From assembly GCF_016862575.1 (NCBI RefSeq), contig NZ_BONF01000055.1, forward strand, positions 1-64,000: a DNA stretch of 64,000 nucleotides, given 5' to 3'. The translations under genes were made by a program, and so were the position numbers. This document shows, piece by piece, positions 51,279-62,699 of the stretch. Within the stretch, counting starts at the first letter, position 1, and each line of letters begins with the position of its first letter. The stretch is from Catellatospora bangladeshensis (GTDB taxonomy: Bacteria; Actinomycetota; Actinomycetes; Mycobacteriales; Micromonosporaceae). The notes beneath the pieces were generated by a model that saw only the letters and a program-made list of their open reading frames with translations, did no database searches and was not told the origin of the DNA.

Positions 51279-54272
51279 ATGTCGGATCTGACACGCAGAC
51301 AAGTGATCAAGACCGGTGCCGTGGGCGCCGGAGCGCTGCTCATGCCGTTGCCGTGGACCGCCGAGGCGCAGGCCGGTGCGGCGGCGCCCGCCGAGGTGCT
51401 CGCGGTCGGCGACCTGGCACTCTGGTACAACCAGTCCGCCGGCACCGACTGGCTGCGGGCCCTGCCCATCGGCAACGGCCGCCTGGGCGCGATGGTGTTC
51501 GGCAACGTCGACACCGAGCGGCTCCAGCTCAACGAGGACACGGTGTGGGCAGGCGGCCCGCACGACCCGAGCAACACCGCGGGGGCAGCGGCGCTGGCGG
51601 AGATCCGGCGGCTGGTGTTCGCCAACCAGTGGAGCCAGGCGCAGGACCTGATCAATCAGCGCATGCTCGGCAGGCCGGTCGGGCAGCTCGCCTACCAGCC
51701 GGTCGGCAACCTGCGGCTCACCTTCCCCACGTCCGGCAGCGCCTCGCAGTATCAGCGCCGGCTGGATCTGACCACCGCCACCACCTCGGTCAGCTACGTG
51801 ATGAACGGCGTGCGGTATCAGCGCGACGTCTTCGCCAGCGTGCCCGATCAGGTGATCGTCATGCGGCTGACCGCCGACCGGGCCGGGGCGGTGACGTTCA
51901 CCGCGGTGTTCGACAGCCCGCAGCGGACGACCGTGTCCAGTCCGGACAGCACCACCATCGCCATGGACGGCACCTCCGGCAGCATGGAGGGCGTGACCGG
52001 GGCCGTCCGGTTCCTGTCGCTGGCCGCTGTCAGCGCGACCGGCGGCACGGTCTCCAGTTCCGGCGGCACGCTGCGGGTCACCGGCGCCACCAGCGTCACC
52101 CTGCTGGTCTCGATCGGGTCGAGCTACGTCAGCTACCGCGACGTGAGCGGCGACTACCAGGGCATCGCCCGCCGCCATCTCAGCGCGGCGCGCAACCTGT
52201 CCTACGACCAGCTGCTCTCCCGGCACGTCGCCGACTATCAGGCGCTGTTCAACAGGACGACCCTCGACCTCGGCCGGACCTCCGCGGCCGACCAGCCGAC
52301 AGACGTCCGGATCAGCCAGCACGCCTCGGTCAGCGATCCGCAGTTCTCCGCGCTGCTGTTCCAGTACGGCCGGTATCTGCTCATCGCCTCGTCCCGGCCC
52401 GGCACGCAACCGGCCAACCTGCAGGGCATCTGGAACGACCAGATGGCACCGCCGTGGGACTCGAAGTACACGCTCAACGCGAACCTGCCGATGAACTACT
52501 GGCCGGCCGACACGACGAACCTGCCCGAGTGCCACGAGCCGGTGTTCGCGATGATCAGGGATCTGGCGGTCACCGGGGCCCGGACCGCCCAGGTGCAGTA
52601 CGGGGCGAGCGGCTGGGTCACCCATCACAACACCGACGCCTGGCGGGCCACCTCCGTGGTCGACGGCGCCCTGTGGGGCATGTGGCAGACCGGCGGCGCG
52701 TGGCTGGCGACCATGATCTGGGACCACTACCGGTTCACCGGCGACGTCGAGTTCCTGCGCACCAACTACCCGGCTATGAAGGGCGCGGCGCAGTTCTTCC
52801 TCAGCACGCTGGTCACCGAACCGAGTCTGGGCTACCTGGTGACCAACCCGTCGAACTCCCCCGAGCTGGCCCACCACGCGAACGTCAGCGTCTGCGCCGG
52901 GCCGACCATGGACAACCAGATCCTGCGGGACCTGTTCGACGGGTGCGCCGCCGCCAGCGAGGTGCTCGGGGTGGACTCCGACTTCCGGACGCAGGTCCGC
53001 GCGGCCCGCCAGCGCCTGGCGCCGATGAAGGTGGGCTCGCGCGGCAACATCCAGGAGTGGCTGGCCGACTGGGTCGAGACCGAGCCGAACCACCGGCACA
53101 TCTCCCACCTGTACGGGCTGCATCCGAGCAACCAGATCACCAAGCGGGCGACGCCCACGCTGTTCGAGGCCGCACGGCGGACCCTGGAGCTGCGCGGCGA
53201 CGACGGCACGGGGTGGTCGCTGGCCTGGAAGATCAATTTCTGGGCGCGGATGGAGGACGGCGCCCGCGCCTACAAGCTGATCAGGGATCTGGTCACGACG
53301 TCCCGGCTGGCACCCAACATGTTCGACCTGCATCCGCCGTTCCAGATCGACGGCAACTTCGGGGCGACGTCCGGCATCGCCGAGATGCTGCTGCACAGCC
53401 ACAACGGTGAGCTGCACCTGCTGCCGGCGCTGCCCTCGGCGTGGTCGGGCGGCCGGGTGACCGGGCTGCGCGGCCGGGGCGGGTACACCGTCAGCCTGAC
53501 CTGGAACTCGGGCCAGCTCGGCGAGGCGCTCATCCGGGCCGACCGCGACGGCGTGGTGCAGGTGCGCGCGCGGCTGTTCACCGCCGGGCACACGGTGGTC
53601 GACGTCGCCGACGGCACCCAAGTGTCGCCGGTCAGGGTCGAGGCGGACTGCGTAAGGATCACCGTCCGGGCGGGCCACACCTATCGGGCGCAGCCGACGG
53701 GACAGACGACGCCGACCCTGGAACAGCTCTTCTCCAATGCCAGCACGACCAACGACACGAACACCGGCGCCGGTGACTTCGACGGCAACGGGGCGACCCT
53801 GTCCGCCCAGGCCCTCGCGCAGGTGGGCGTGACCCCGGGCGCGACCCTGAGCCGGGAGGGGATCACCTTCCGCTGGCCGAACGTGCAGCCCGGCGGAGCG
53901 GACAACGCGATCGCCTCGGGCCAGTCCGTCGCCATCAGCGGCACGGGCAGCAAACTCGGGTTCCTGGCCGCCGGCACCTACGGCGCCGTGTCCGGGACCG
54001 CCACCGTGGTCTATGCCGACGGCACCCGCCAGTCGTTCACCCTCGGCGTGCCCGACTGGTACGGCGGGCCGAAGAGCGGCGCGACCGCGGCGATCGCCAT
54101 GGCCTACCAGAACCGGCCCGGCAACCGCCGCGAGAACACGGCCGCCACCATCTACTACGCCGGGGTCTCGCTGGCGGCGAAACCGGTCGTGCGGGTCGAG
54201 CTGCCCAACATCAGTTCACGGCCCGCCTCCGGGGTGCCGACGATGCACATCTTCGCCATGGCGATCGGCTGA
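51279..54272 (+). CDS. TAT-exported GH95 alpha-L-fucosidase
   Basis: A 997-residue enzyme. The N-terminus has a twin-arginine signal (LTRRQVIKTGAVGAGALL). The GH95 N-terminal domain begins LWYNQSAGTDWLRALPIGNG. In the (alpha/alpha)6 domain the catalytic residues are visible: TLNANLPMNYWP (the two Asn), NPSNSPE (acid Glu) and FQIDGNFGATSGIAEML (Asp). Residues about 810-997 are a separate beta module (GDFDGNGATLSAQALAQVG ... PTMHIFAMAIG) seen attached to other actinobacterial glycosidases. GH95 enzymes release L-fucose from alpha-1,2 linkages; some act on L-galactose. GAGGGAG precedes ATG. The fucose-type oxidation genes downstream support the assignment. Confidence 0.93.
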   Translation: MSDLTRRQVIKTGAVGAGALLMPLPWTAEAQAGAAAPAEVLAVGDLALWYNQSAGTDWLRALPIGNGRLGAMVFGNVDTERLQLNEDTVWAGGPHDPSNTAGAAALAEIRRLVFANQWSQAQDLINQRMLGRPVGQLAYQPVGNLRLTFPTSGSASQYQRRLDLTTATTSVSYVMNGVRYQRDVFASVPDQVIVMRLTADRAGAVTFTAVFDSPQRTTVSSPDSTTIAMDGTSGSMEGVTGAVRFLSLAAVSATGGTVSSSGGTLRVTGATSVTLLVSIGSSYVSYRDVSGDYQGIARRHLSAARNLSYDQLLSRHVADYQALFNRTTLDLGRTSAADQPTDVRISQHASVSDPQFSALLFQYGRYLLIASSRPGTQPANLQGIWNDQMAPPWDSKYTLNANLPMNYWPADTTNLPECHEPVFAMIRDLAVTGARTAQVQYGASGWVTHHNTDAWRATSVVDGALWGMWQTGGAWLATMIWDHYRFTGDVEFLRTNYPAMKGAAQFFLSTLVTEPSLGYLVTNPSNSPELAHHANVSVCAGPTMDNQILRDLFDGCAAASEVLGVDSDFRTQVRAARQRLAPMKVGSRGNIQEWLADWVETEPNHRHISHLYGLHPSNQITKRATPTLFEAARRTLELRGDDGTGWSLAWKINFWARMEDGARAYKLIRDLVTTSRLAPNMFDLHPPFQIDGNFGATSGIAEMLLHSHNGELHLLPALPSAWSGGRVTGLRGRGGYTVSLTWNSGQLGEALIRADRDGVVQVRARLFTAGHTVVDVADGTQVSPVRVEADCVRITVRAGHTYRAQPTGQTTPTLEQLFSNASTTNDTNTGAGDFDGNGATLSAQALAQVGVTPGATLSREGITFRWPNVQPGGADNAIASGQSVAISGTGSKLGFLAAGTYGAVSGTATVVYADGTRQSFTLGVPDWYGGPKSGATAAIAMAYQNRPGNRRENTAATIYYAGVSLAAKPVVRVELPNISSRPASGVPTMHIFAMAIG

Positions 54273-54290
54273 CGCGACAGTCGCAATTGC

Positions 54291-54302
54291 TATGACGTCA
54301 TA
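54291..54302. promoter_or_regulatory. GntR-type palindrome before the GH141-like gene
   Basis: TATGACGTCATA is a perfect 12-bp palindrome, 104 bases before the GTG start. It is identical to the site at 62536-62547. Confidence 0.65.
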
Positions 54303-54309
54303 CGTGTGA

Positions 54310-56805
<2,496 letters not shown>

Positions 56806-56951
56806 TCAGGCAGGAAACGACGGCGAAGCCGTCAGGGCAGGGCCGGCGCCGTGCGCGCCGGCCCTGCCCGTGTTCGCCGTGACCTTCATCTGTGCCAGGT
56901 GTGCGCTGCTCGCCGCGAGGGCCGGCCGTCATGCCGACGCGGCCCGGGTGT

Positions 56952-57926
56952 TCACCCCGTCGCCTGCCACAGGCCGGTAGGCACCGTGCTGCGCATCGCC
57001 GCTGCCGCGGCCGCGACGTGCGCGGCCGATCCCATGCCGGTGACGACGGAGGTCACCGCCGGGTGCCGGAGGGGGAACTGCAGGGCCGCGACGGGCAGCG
57101 TGACGTTCTGCGCCTGGCAGGTCTCGGCCAGCCGGCGAGCCTGCTGAAGCACCGGGTCGGGCGCGGGTGCGTAGTTGAAGTGCGCGCCGTCGGCCGGCCA
57201 CGGCCTGGCGAGGACGCCGGAGTTGAAGGGCGCCGCGGCGACCACGGCCACTCCCCTGCGGGCGCACTCGTCGAGCAGCTGCTCGCCCGACCGGTCGAGC
57301 AGCGTGTACCGGCCGGCCAGCATGACGACGTCGAGGTCGGTCTCACGCACCATGCGCAGGGGCGCCTGCCACTGGTTCATGCCCACGCCGACCGCGCCGA
57401 TCACCCCCTGGTCGCGTAGCCTGATCAGGGCGGGAATGGCGTGGCTGACGGCTTCGTCGACGGCGTCGTCCGGGTCGTGGACGTAGACGATGTCGATGCG
57501 GTCGACGCCCAGCCGGACGAGGCTCTCCTCCAGGCTCCGGCTGACTCCGTCGGCGCTGAAGTCCCATACCCGGATCAGGTCGTCGGGGACGGCGAAGCCG
57601 CCGGCGGCCAGATCGGAGCCGGTCGGCGCGGGGTGGGGCCGCAGCAGCCGGCCGACCTTGGTGGACAGGACGTACGCGTCGCGGGGCCGTTCGCGCAGCG
57701 CGTCGCCCAGCCGCAGCTCCGACAGGCCGAGCCCGTAGTGGGGCGCCGTGTCGAACACGCGTATGCCCGCGTCCCAGGCGGCGCCGACGGCTCGCGCGGC
57801 GTCGAGGTCGGTCCTGGGGTAGCCCAGGTTGCCGATCCCGGAGGCGCCGAACCCGAGCGTCGTCACGGTCAGGCCGGTGCGGCCGAGCGGCCGGGTGGGC
57901 ATGGCTGCCGGAGCTTGTGGAAACAC
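56952..57926 (-). CDS. aldo/keto reductase, probable L-fucose dehydrogenase
   Basis: A 324-residue AKR with the tetrad visible: RVFDTAPHYG (Asp, Tyr), LSTKVGR (Lys) and IVYVHDPDD (His). FGASGIGNLGYPRTDLDAA and LGRTGLTVTTLGFG are typical of the D-threo-aldose/L-fucose 1-dehydrogenase branch. It would oxidise L-fucose to the lactone with NAD(P). It starts at GTG 57926 after GGGAG; ATG 57902 is possible. It is the last gene of a four-gene minus-strand operon with mutarotase, SDR and alcohol dehydrogenase, 15 bases after the mutarotase. Confidence 0.88.
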   Translation of the reverse strand: MFPQAPAAMPTRPLGRTGLTVTTLGFGASGIGNLGYPRTDLDAARAVGAAWDAGIRVFDTAPHYGLGLSELRLGDALRERPRDAYVLSTKVGRLLRPHPAPTGSDLAAGGFAVPDDLIRVWDFSADGVSRSLEESLVRLGVDRIDIVYVHDPDDAVDEAVSHAIPALIRLRDQGVIGAVGVGMNQWQAPLRMVRETDLDVVMLAGRYTLLDRSGEQLLDECARRGVAVVAAAPFNSGVLARPWPADGAHFNYAPAPDPVLQQARRLAETCQAQNVTLPVAALQFPLRHPAVTSVVTGMGSAAHVAAAAAAMRSTVPTGLWQATG

Positions 57927-57941
57927 GGCGACTCCCGTCGG

Positions 57942-58280
57942 TCAGGTGGGATCAGTGGTCGCGGTCGGTGCGGCCGGGTCAGGCAGACGCCACACCAGCG
58001 GCAGCGGCCCGCGCTGGGACACGGCCATGTCGAGCAGCGGGTGGATGATCTGGTGCCAGCGTTCGGTCAGCTCCAGCCGGGCCATCGACGCCTCCATGCC
58101 GTCCCAGTCGTCGCACACGATCGTGTGGAACAGGTCGAGCCCGTCCCGCCAGATGTGCCACGAATGGACCCCGCTCTCGCGCAGCGCCTGCTCGTGTTCG
58201 GGCGACAGCTTGGCGTGGATGCGTTCGTACTCCGCCTCCAGGCCGGGCTTGAGACGGGTGTGCAGTCCGATCACCTGCAT
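57942..58280 (-). CDS. L-rhamnose/L-fucose mutarotase
   Basis: A 112-residue protein of the RhaM (DUF718) family: HTRLKPGLEAEYERIHAKLSPE, SWHIWRDGLDLFHTIVCDD and LLDMAVSQRGPLPLVW. Conserved His, Tyr and Trp residues are present. It interconverts the alpha and beta anomers so the sugar dehydrogenase gets its substrate. In fucose loci, RhaM-like proteins act as fucose mutarotases. GAGGAGCC precedes ATG 58280. Confidence 0.9.
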   Translation of the reverse strand: MQVIGLHTRLKPGLEAEYERIHAKLSPEHEQALRESGVHSWHIWRDGLDLFHTIVCDDWDGMEASMARLELTERWHQIIHPLLDMAVSQRGPLPLVWRLPDPAAPTATTDPT

Positions 58281-58332
58281 GGTGGCTCCTCGATGGTGGT
58301 GGGCCGGTCAGGGTGGGCGATGGCGGGCGCGG

Positions 58333-59100
58333 TCACCGGCCGAGCCAGCCGCCGTCGACGGGCACGAGTGCGCCGTGCACGTAGTCCGAGGCCGCCGACG
58401 CGAGGAAGACGGCCACACCCGCGAGGTCGGCCGGGGTGCCCCACCGTCCGGCCGGGATGCGGTCGACGATGGCGGCGTTGCGCACCGGGTCGTCGCGCAG
58501 CGCCTGGTTGTTGTCGGTCGCGATGTAGCCGGGCACGATGGCGTTGACGTTGACGCCGTGGACGGCCCATTCGTTGGCCAGTGCCTTGGTCAGCCCCGCG
58601 ACGCCCGACTTGGCGGCGGTGTATCCGGGCACCGTGATCCCGCCCTGGAAGCTGAGTAGCGACGCCGTGAAAATGATCTTCCCGGTGCGCCTGGTGAGCA
58701 TGGCCCGGCCGACCTCGCGGGCCAGGATGAACTGGGCGGTGAGGTCGACCGCGAGCACGTGGTCCCAGTCCTCGTCGCTGTGCTCGGCGGCGGGTGCGCG
58801 GGCGATGGTGCCGGCGTTGTTGACCAGGATGTCGACGGGACGTTGCCGCCCGGTGAGCTCGGCGGCCAGCGCCGCGACCGCCTCACGGCGGGAGAAGTCG
58901 GCCGCTCGCACCTCACAGCTGCGGCCATGGGCCGTCACCCGGCGGACCACCTCGCTGCCTTCGGGCTCCAGCTGTGCGCTGACCGCGATGATGTCGGCTC
59001 CGGCGGCGGCGAGCGCGTCGGCGATGGCCAGGCCGATGCCGCGGCGGGCGCCGGTGACGACGGCGAGCTTGCCGGTGAGGTCGAACATCGCGGCGCTCAC
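58333..59100 (-). CDS. SDR-family dehydrogenase, probable deoxy-ketonate dehydrogenase
   Basis: A 255-residue classical SDR: VVTGARRGIGLAIADAL (NAD loop), LVNNAGTIARAP, the catalytic TASLLSFQGGITVPGYTAAK (Ser, Tyr, Lys) and PGYIATDNNQALRDDP. This end is typical of 2-deoxy-D-gluconate/2-keto-3-deoxy-L-fuconate dehydrogenases. I start at GTG 59100, which overlaps the previous stop (GTGA); ATG 59088 is equally good. In the fucose pathway it would oxidise 2-keto-3-deoxy-L-fuconate. Confidence 0.88.
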   Translation of the reverse strand: MSAAMFDLTGKLAVVTGARRGIGLAIADALAAAGADIIAVSAQLEPEGSEVVRRVTAHGRSCEVRAADFSRREAVAALAAELTGRQRPVDILVNNAGTIARAPAAEHSDEDWDHVLAVDLTAQFILAREVGRAMLTRRTGKIIFTASLLSFQGGITVPGYTAAKSGVAGLTKALANEWAVHGVNVNAIVPGYIATDNNQALRDDPVRNAAIVDRIPAGRWGTPADLAGVAVFLASAASDYVHGALVPVDGGWLGR

Positions 59101-60122
59101 CGGCGGACCGCGCAGTCGAGCAGCACCTTCATCACGCCGGCCCCCGATTCGAGGGCGGCGAACGCTTCGCCCGCGCGGTGCAGCGGCTCCACATGGGTGA
59201 TCAGGTCGGCGGCCGGGATCCGGCCGGCGGCGACGAGGTCGACGGCGGTCGACATGTCGTCGCGGCTGTAGAGGCGGGCGCCGAGCATCGTCAGCTCCCG
59301 CCAGAAGAAGCGGTGCAGGTCGATCTCTCGCGGGGTGGCGTGGATCGCCACCATCACCAGCCGCCCGCGTGGTGCCAGCACGTGCACGGCCGCGGTGGCT
59401 CCGGCGGCCGCGCCGGACACTTCGAACGCGACCGCGGCGCCCTCGCCGCCGGTCCAGTCCTCGACGAGCGCGGCCGTGTCGGCGCCCGTGGGATCCGCGG
59501 CCGGGAAGCCGAGCCTGTCGGCCAGGGCTCGGCGCTGCGGGCTCGGCTCCAGCACCATGACGTGGGCTCCGGCGTGCCGGGCGACCACCCCGATGAGCAG
59601 ACCGACGGGACCGCCGCCGACCACGACGGCGTGCTCGCCGGCGGTCAGGCCGCTGCGCCGGACGTCGTGGACGGCGACGGCGGTGGGTTCGGCGAGCGCG
59701 CCGTGGGCGAGGTCGAGGGTCTCGGGCAGGCGGACCAGCGCCTGGGCGGGCACGTTCCAGCGCTGCTGCATGGAACCGGCGCTGTCGATGCCGAGGAAGG
59801 TGAGCCGGGGGCAGACGTGTCCGTGCCCGGCGGCGCAGGTGCGGCAGGCGCCGCACGGCAGGACGGGGAGAACGGTGACCGGGTCCCCGGTGGCCCAGCC
59901 GGCCACCCCCTCGCCGAGGCGGGCCACCGTTCCCGACATCTCGTGGCCGAGGACCGCCGGCGTGGTGACTCGCCGGTCCATGTCGCCGTGCAGGATGTGC
60001 AGGTCGGTGCCGCAGATCCCGGTGAAGGCGACGTCGATCTGCACCTGCCCCGGGCCGGGTGCCGTCTCGGGCACGTCGATGACGCGCAGGCGGCGGTCGC
60101 CTTCGTATACGGCTTGGTGCAT
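59097..60122 (-). CDS. zinc-dependent alcohol/sorbitol dehydrogenase family protein
   Basis: A 341-residue medium-chain dehydrogenase: GICGTDLHILHGD (catalytic zinc Cys), GHEMSGTVARLGEGV (His, Glu), CGACRTCAAGHGHVC (four-Cys structural zinc), VVVGGGPVGLLIGVVARHAG (NAD loop). The family oxidises polyols, sugars or sugar acids. Its step in the fucose-type pathway is uncertain; lactaldehyde, a sugar alcohol or the sugar itself are options. AAGGGAAG precedes ATG 60122. It is the first gene of the operon read from the promoter with the 60196-60209 palindrome. Confidence 0.88.
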   Translation of the reverse strand: MHQAVYEGDRRLRVIDVPETAPGPGQVQIDVAFTGICGTDLHILHGDMDRRVTTPAVLGHEMSGTVARLGEGVAGWATGDPVTVLPVLPCGACRTCAAGHGHVCPRLTFLGIDSAGSMQQRWNVPAQALVRLPETLDLAHGALAEPTAVAVHDVRRSGLTAGEHAVVVGGGPVGLLIGVVARHAGAHVMVLEPSPQRRALADRLGFPAADPTGADTAALVEDWTGGEGAAVAFEVSGAAAGATAAVHVLAPRGRLVMVAIHATPREIDLHRFFWRELTMLGARLYSRDDMSTAVDLVAAGRIPAADLITHVEPLHRAGEAFAALESGAGVMKVLLDCAVRR

Positions 60123-60195
60123 GACTTCCCTTTCGGACCGGTGCTGGGCGGAGGTGGTCACGAGCGGCATTCCGGAACAGGCGGCCCGACCGCAG

Positions 60196-60209
60196 ATATG
60201 ACATCATAT
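60196..60209. promoter_or_regulatory. GntR-type palindrome in a divergent promoter
   Basis: ATATGA-CA-TCATAT is perfect in both 6-base arms and differs from TATGACGTCATA at one base. It lies between the alcohol-dehydrogenase operon and the divergent lactonase gene. Confidence 0.65.
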
Positions 60210-60310
60210 GTTTGGTCCGATGACAATGTCAGCACAGCGGCTCGCACCCGCGGTCACCGCACACGGCCGCCGTCCGGCGTCCGGCACGCTTTCACCCCTG
60301 GGAGCTGAAC

Positions 60311-61201
60311 GTGAACCTCGATCCGATCGCGACGATCATCGACGCGCACCTGCATGTCTGGGATCCCTCGCGCGGCGTCTACCCCTGGCTCGGCGAGCAC
60401 CTGGCACCGGTGAACCGTGCCATGACGCTGCGGGAGGTCATGCCTGAGCTCACCGACCGGGGAGTCGGGGCGGTGGTGCTGGTGCAGTCCGCCGACGCCG
60501 GCTTCGACACCGACCTGATGTTCGAGACGGCGCGGTCTCACCCCGAGGTCGCGGGGGTGGTCGGCTGGGTGCCCCTGGACCTGCCCGCGGAGGCCGCGGG
60601 CAGGCTGGCCCGGCTGCGCGACGAACCGCTGTTCGCCGGGGTGCGCAACCTGATCCACGAGCGCGCGGACCCGGACTGGATCCTGCGCCCCGATGTGGAC
60701 GCCGGCCTGGGCCTGCTGGAGCAGGCCGAGGTGCCGTTCGACTTCGTCGCGGGCGGCCCGCAGGCCCTGGCCACCGCGGCCGAGGTCGCCCGCCGCCACC
60801 CGGGACTGCACCTGATCCTGGATCACCTCGGGGCGCCCCCGCTGGACGCCGACTCCGGCCAGGCGCAGCAGTGGCTGCACGATCTGGAGGTGCTCGCCGG
60901 TCACCCCCGTGTGTACGCCAAGCTGTCCGGGCTGTACCTGGGGCCCGACCCCGCGGGCGATCGCCTGCGCCGAGCCGGTTCCCACATCCGCGCGGCGCTG
61001 CGGCTGTTCGGCTCCGACCGGCTGATGTACGGCGGCGACTGGCCGATCTGCCTGCTGCACGAACCGTACGGGCGCACACTGGACATCGTCCGGCACAGCC
61101 TGCCGGACCTCGACGCCACCGGATGGCACGACATCCTCACCGCCACGGCCACGCGGGTGTACGGCATCGACCTGCGGCGGCCGGCGTCCGCTCGGCCGTG
61201 A
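60311..61201 (+). CDS. amidohydrolase, probable L-fuconolactonase
   Basis: A 296-residue TIM-barrel amidohydrolase of the COG3618 type: TIIDAHLHVWDPSRGVYPWL (metal HxH), FAGVRNLIHERADPDWIL, LHLILDHLGAPP, VYAKLSGLY and RLMYGGDWPICLL (metal Asp). This pattern is that of L-fucono-1,5-lactonase and related sugar-acid lactonases. GTG 60311 follows GGGAG. It is divergent from the dehydrogenase operon and shares its palindrome. Confidence 0.88.
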   Translation: MNLDPIATIIDAHLHVWDPSRGVYPWLGEHLAPVNRAMTLREVMPELTDRGVGAVVLVQSADAGFDTDLMFETARSHPEVAGVVGWVPLDLPAEAAGRLARLRDEPLFAGVRNLIHERADPDWILRPDVDAGLGLLEQAEVPFDFVAGGPQALATAAEVARRHPGLHLILDHLGAPPLDADSGQAQQWLHDLEVLAGHPRVYAKLSGLYLGPDPAGDRLRRAGSHIRAALRLFGSDRLMYGGDWPICLLHEPYGRTLDIVRHSLPDLDATGWHDILTATATRVYGIDLRRPASARP

Positions 61202-61205
61202 CCGT

Positions 61206-61241
61206 GCGGGCCCGGCATCACCGGCCTGGTTCCGGGCCCGC
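61206..61241. terminator. hairpin between convergent lactonase-type genes
   Basis: GCGGGCCCGG and CCGGGCCCGC form a perfect 10-bp stem with a 16-base loop between the two convergent amidohydrolase genes. Confidence 0.6.
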
Positions 61242-61264
61242 CACCGGTTCGCCCGGCGGCACGC

Positions 61265-62137
61265 TCAGCGCGGTTCCAGCGGGCGCGGGCCGGCGGGACG
61301 TACGTCCCCGAGTTCCAGCTGATAGGTGCTGACGGCGGTCTCCGCGAACACGTCGCGGTGCAGGCCGCCGAGCAGCGATGCGATCGCGCGCAGCGATTCG
61401 GGGTACGTCGCGGCCAGCTCGCTCGTCGGCCAGTCCGATCCGAACATGAGCCGCCGGGCGCCGAACACCTCCACGGCGTGGTCCACATACGGCCGGAGGT
61501 CGTCCACCGACCACCGGTCCCAGTGCGCGAGCGTCACCAGGCCGCTGAGCTTGGCCCGTACGTTTGCGCAAGCAGCGACCGGCGCTATGCCGTGCTGCCA
61601 TTCGGCCAGGCCTTCGGCGCCGCCAGTCACCCAGGGTGAGCCCATCTGCTGCAGGACGATGCGCGCACCCGGCATGGCCTCGGCCAGGCGCGCCACCGAA
61701 GGCAGCTGCTCGGCGCGCACCGCGAGTTCGATCGCCAGCCCGCATTCGGCCACCGCGGTCAGCCCCGCGCGCGTCCCGGGCCGATCCAGGAAGCCTTCAT
61801 CCAGCTCGTACACTCGCTCCTGCAACGCGACGAGGTGCTGCCCGCCGGGTTCGGCCCGGTGCTTGTCGATGATGTCGCCGAGATCCGGGTCGGTGAGCGG
61901 CGCCCATCCGACGACGCCGACGGCCCACGGAGTCCAGGCCGCGATCTCCAGGCACCTCGTGGTGTCGGCGGAGGTGCCGGGACCGGCCTCCACGAGCACG
62001 CAGGCGTCGACCTCCGACTCGGCCAGGCTGGCGCGCAGGGCGTCGACATCGTGGTCACGCCGGACACGCGTGTGCCGGGCGGCCGCGGTCCAGAGGCTGT
62101 CCGCAGTCCAGAGCTGCACATGCGCATCGATGATCAC
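61265..62137 (-). CDS. second lactonase-type amidohydrolase
   Basis: A 290-residue protein of the same superfamily: MIIDAHVQLWTADSLW, where the metal HxH of the paralogue becomes HVQ, a notable substitution of the second His. Other motifs are kept: ARIVLQQMGSPW (usual DHLG replaced by QQMG), VRAKLSGLVTLA, RLMFGSDWPTSEL. The losses suggest a changed metal site, another substrate or a non-catalytic role. GTG 62137 fits the family start. It has its own TATGACGTCATA site at 62536. Confidence 0.82.
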   Translation of the reverse strand: MIIDAHVQLWTADSLWTAAARHTRVRRDHDVDALRASLAESEVDACVLVEAGPGTSADTTRCLEIAAWTPWAVGVVGWAPLTDPDLGDIIDKHRAEPGGQHLVALQERVYELDEGFLDRPGTRAGLTAVAECGLAIELAVRAEQLPSVARLAEAMPGARIVLQQMGSPWVTGGAEGLAEWQHGIAPVAACANVRAKLSGLVTLAHWDRWSVDDLRPYVDHAVEVFGARRLMFGSDWPTSELAATYPESLRAIASLLGGLHRDVFAETAVSTYQLELGDVRPAGPRPLEPR

Positions 62138-62363
62138 TGCGGCCGCCGCCCGTCGCCAGCGATGCTCCGCACGGAGCCGGGTCCGGGCCCGGCATCGCCA
62201 AGCCGTGCCCGCCCGGCGAGCCGCGGAACGGCACGCCCATCGCTCACCGCCGGGTCCGGAGCTGACCGGCGCGGGGCAGGGCCGGTCGGATGCTGTTGCT
62301 GCACTGCTGTCCTCCCTGTCGCACGAAGAACGGCGCCGGCCGGTCTTCATGCCGGTCGGGTGG

Positions 62364-62401
62364 GGCGCCGGCCCGCACGCGGCGGGGTGCGGGCCGGCGC
62401 C
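62364..62401. terminator. strong hairpin in the gap before the second amidohydrolase
   Basis: GGCGCCGGCCCGCAC and GTGCGGGCCGGCGCC form a perfect 15-bp stem with an 8-base loop. The 562-bp gap (62138-62699) otherwise holds no recognised gene. As it lies between the 62536 operator and the gene, it may be a leader attenuator rather than a terminator of a lost gene. Confidence 0.5.
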
Positions 62402-62535
62402 GTCTGGTGGTGTCAAGCCACCGCAACCCGCCGAAGGTCGCGGTCGCTCCCCGACGGCGCGTGGCCCAGAACCGTCGAGGACCGGCGCCGTGGAGTAACC
62501 CGAGCGAAACACTCTGATCGCTACCTCATCATACG

Positions 62536-62547
62536 TATGACGTCATA
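62536..62547. promoter_or_regulatory. GntR-type palindrome between gntR and the amidohydrolase
   Basis: TATGACGTCATA, a perfect 12-bp palindrome, identical to 54291-54302. It sits in an AT-richer patch expected for a promoter. Confidence 0.65.
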
Positions 62548-62699
62548 GCAAGACCCGGATATACATCGGTCCGCAAAGGATCCACATCGGCGCACAGACA
62601 CCGGCAACGCCGCCGGCCCTGCACCGGGCGTCGCAACTGCCGCAACGACAAACCAGCCCGCGCAGGCCCGTAGGCTGGCGCGGGCTGCTGGCTACCCGG

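Noticed and set aside
49212-53678. Very long open frame (about 1488 codons) on the minus strand opposite GH43 and GH95
   Set aside because: Its translation is Arg/Gly/Pro/Ala-rich with no domains, while the plus strand carries two complete glycosidases; it is a GC-skew shadow.
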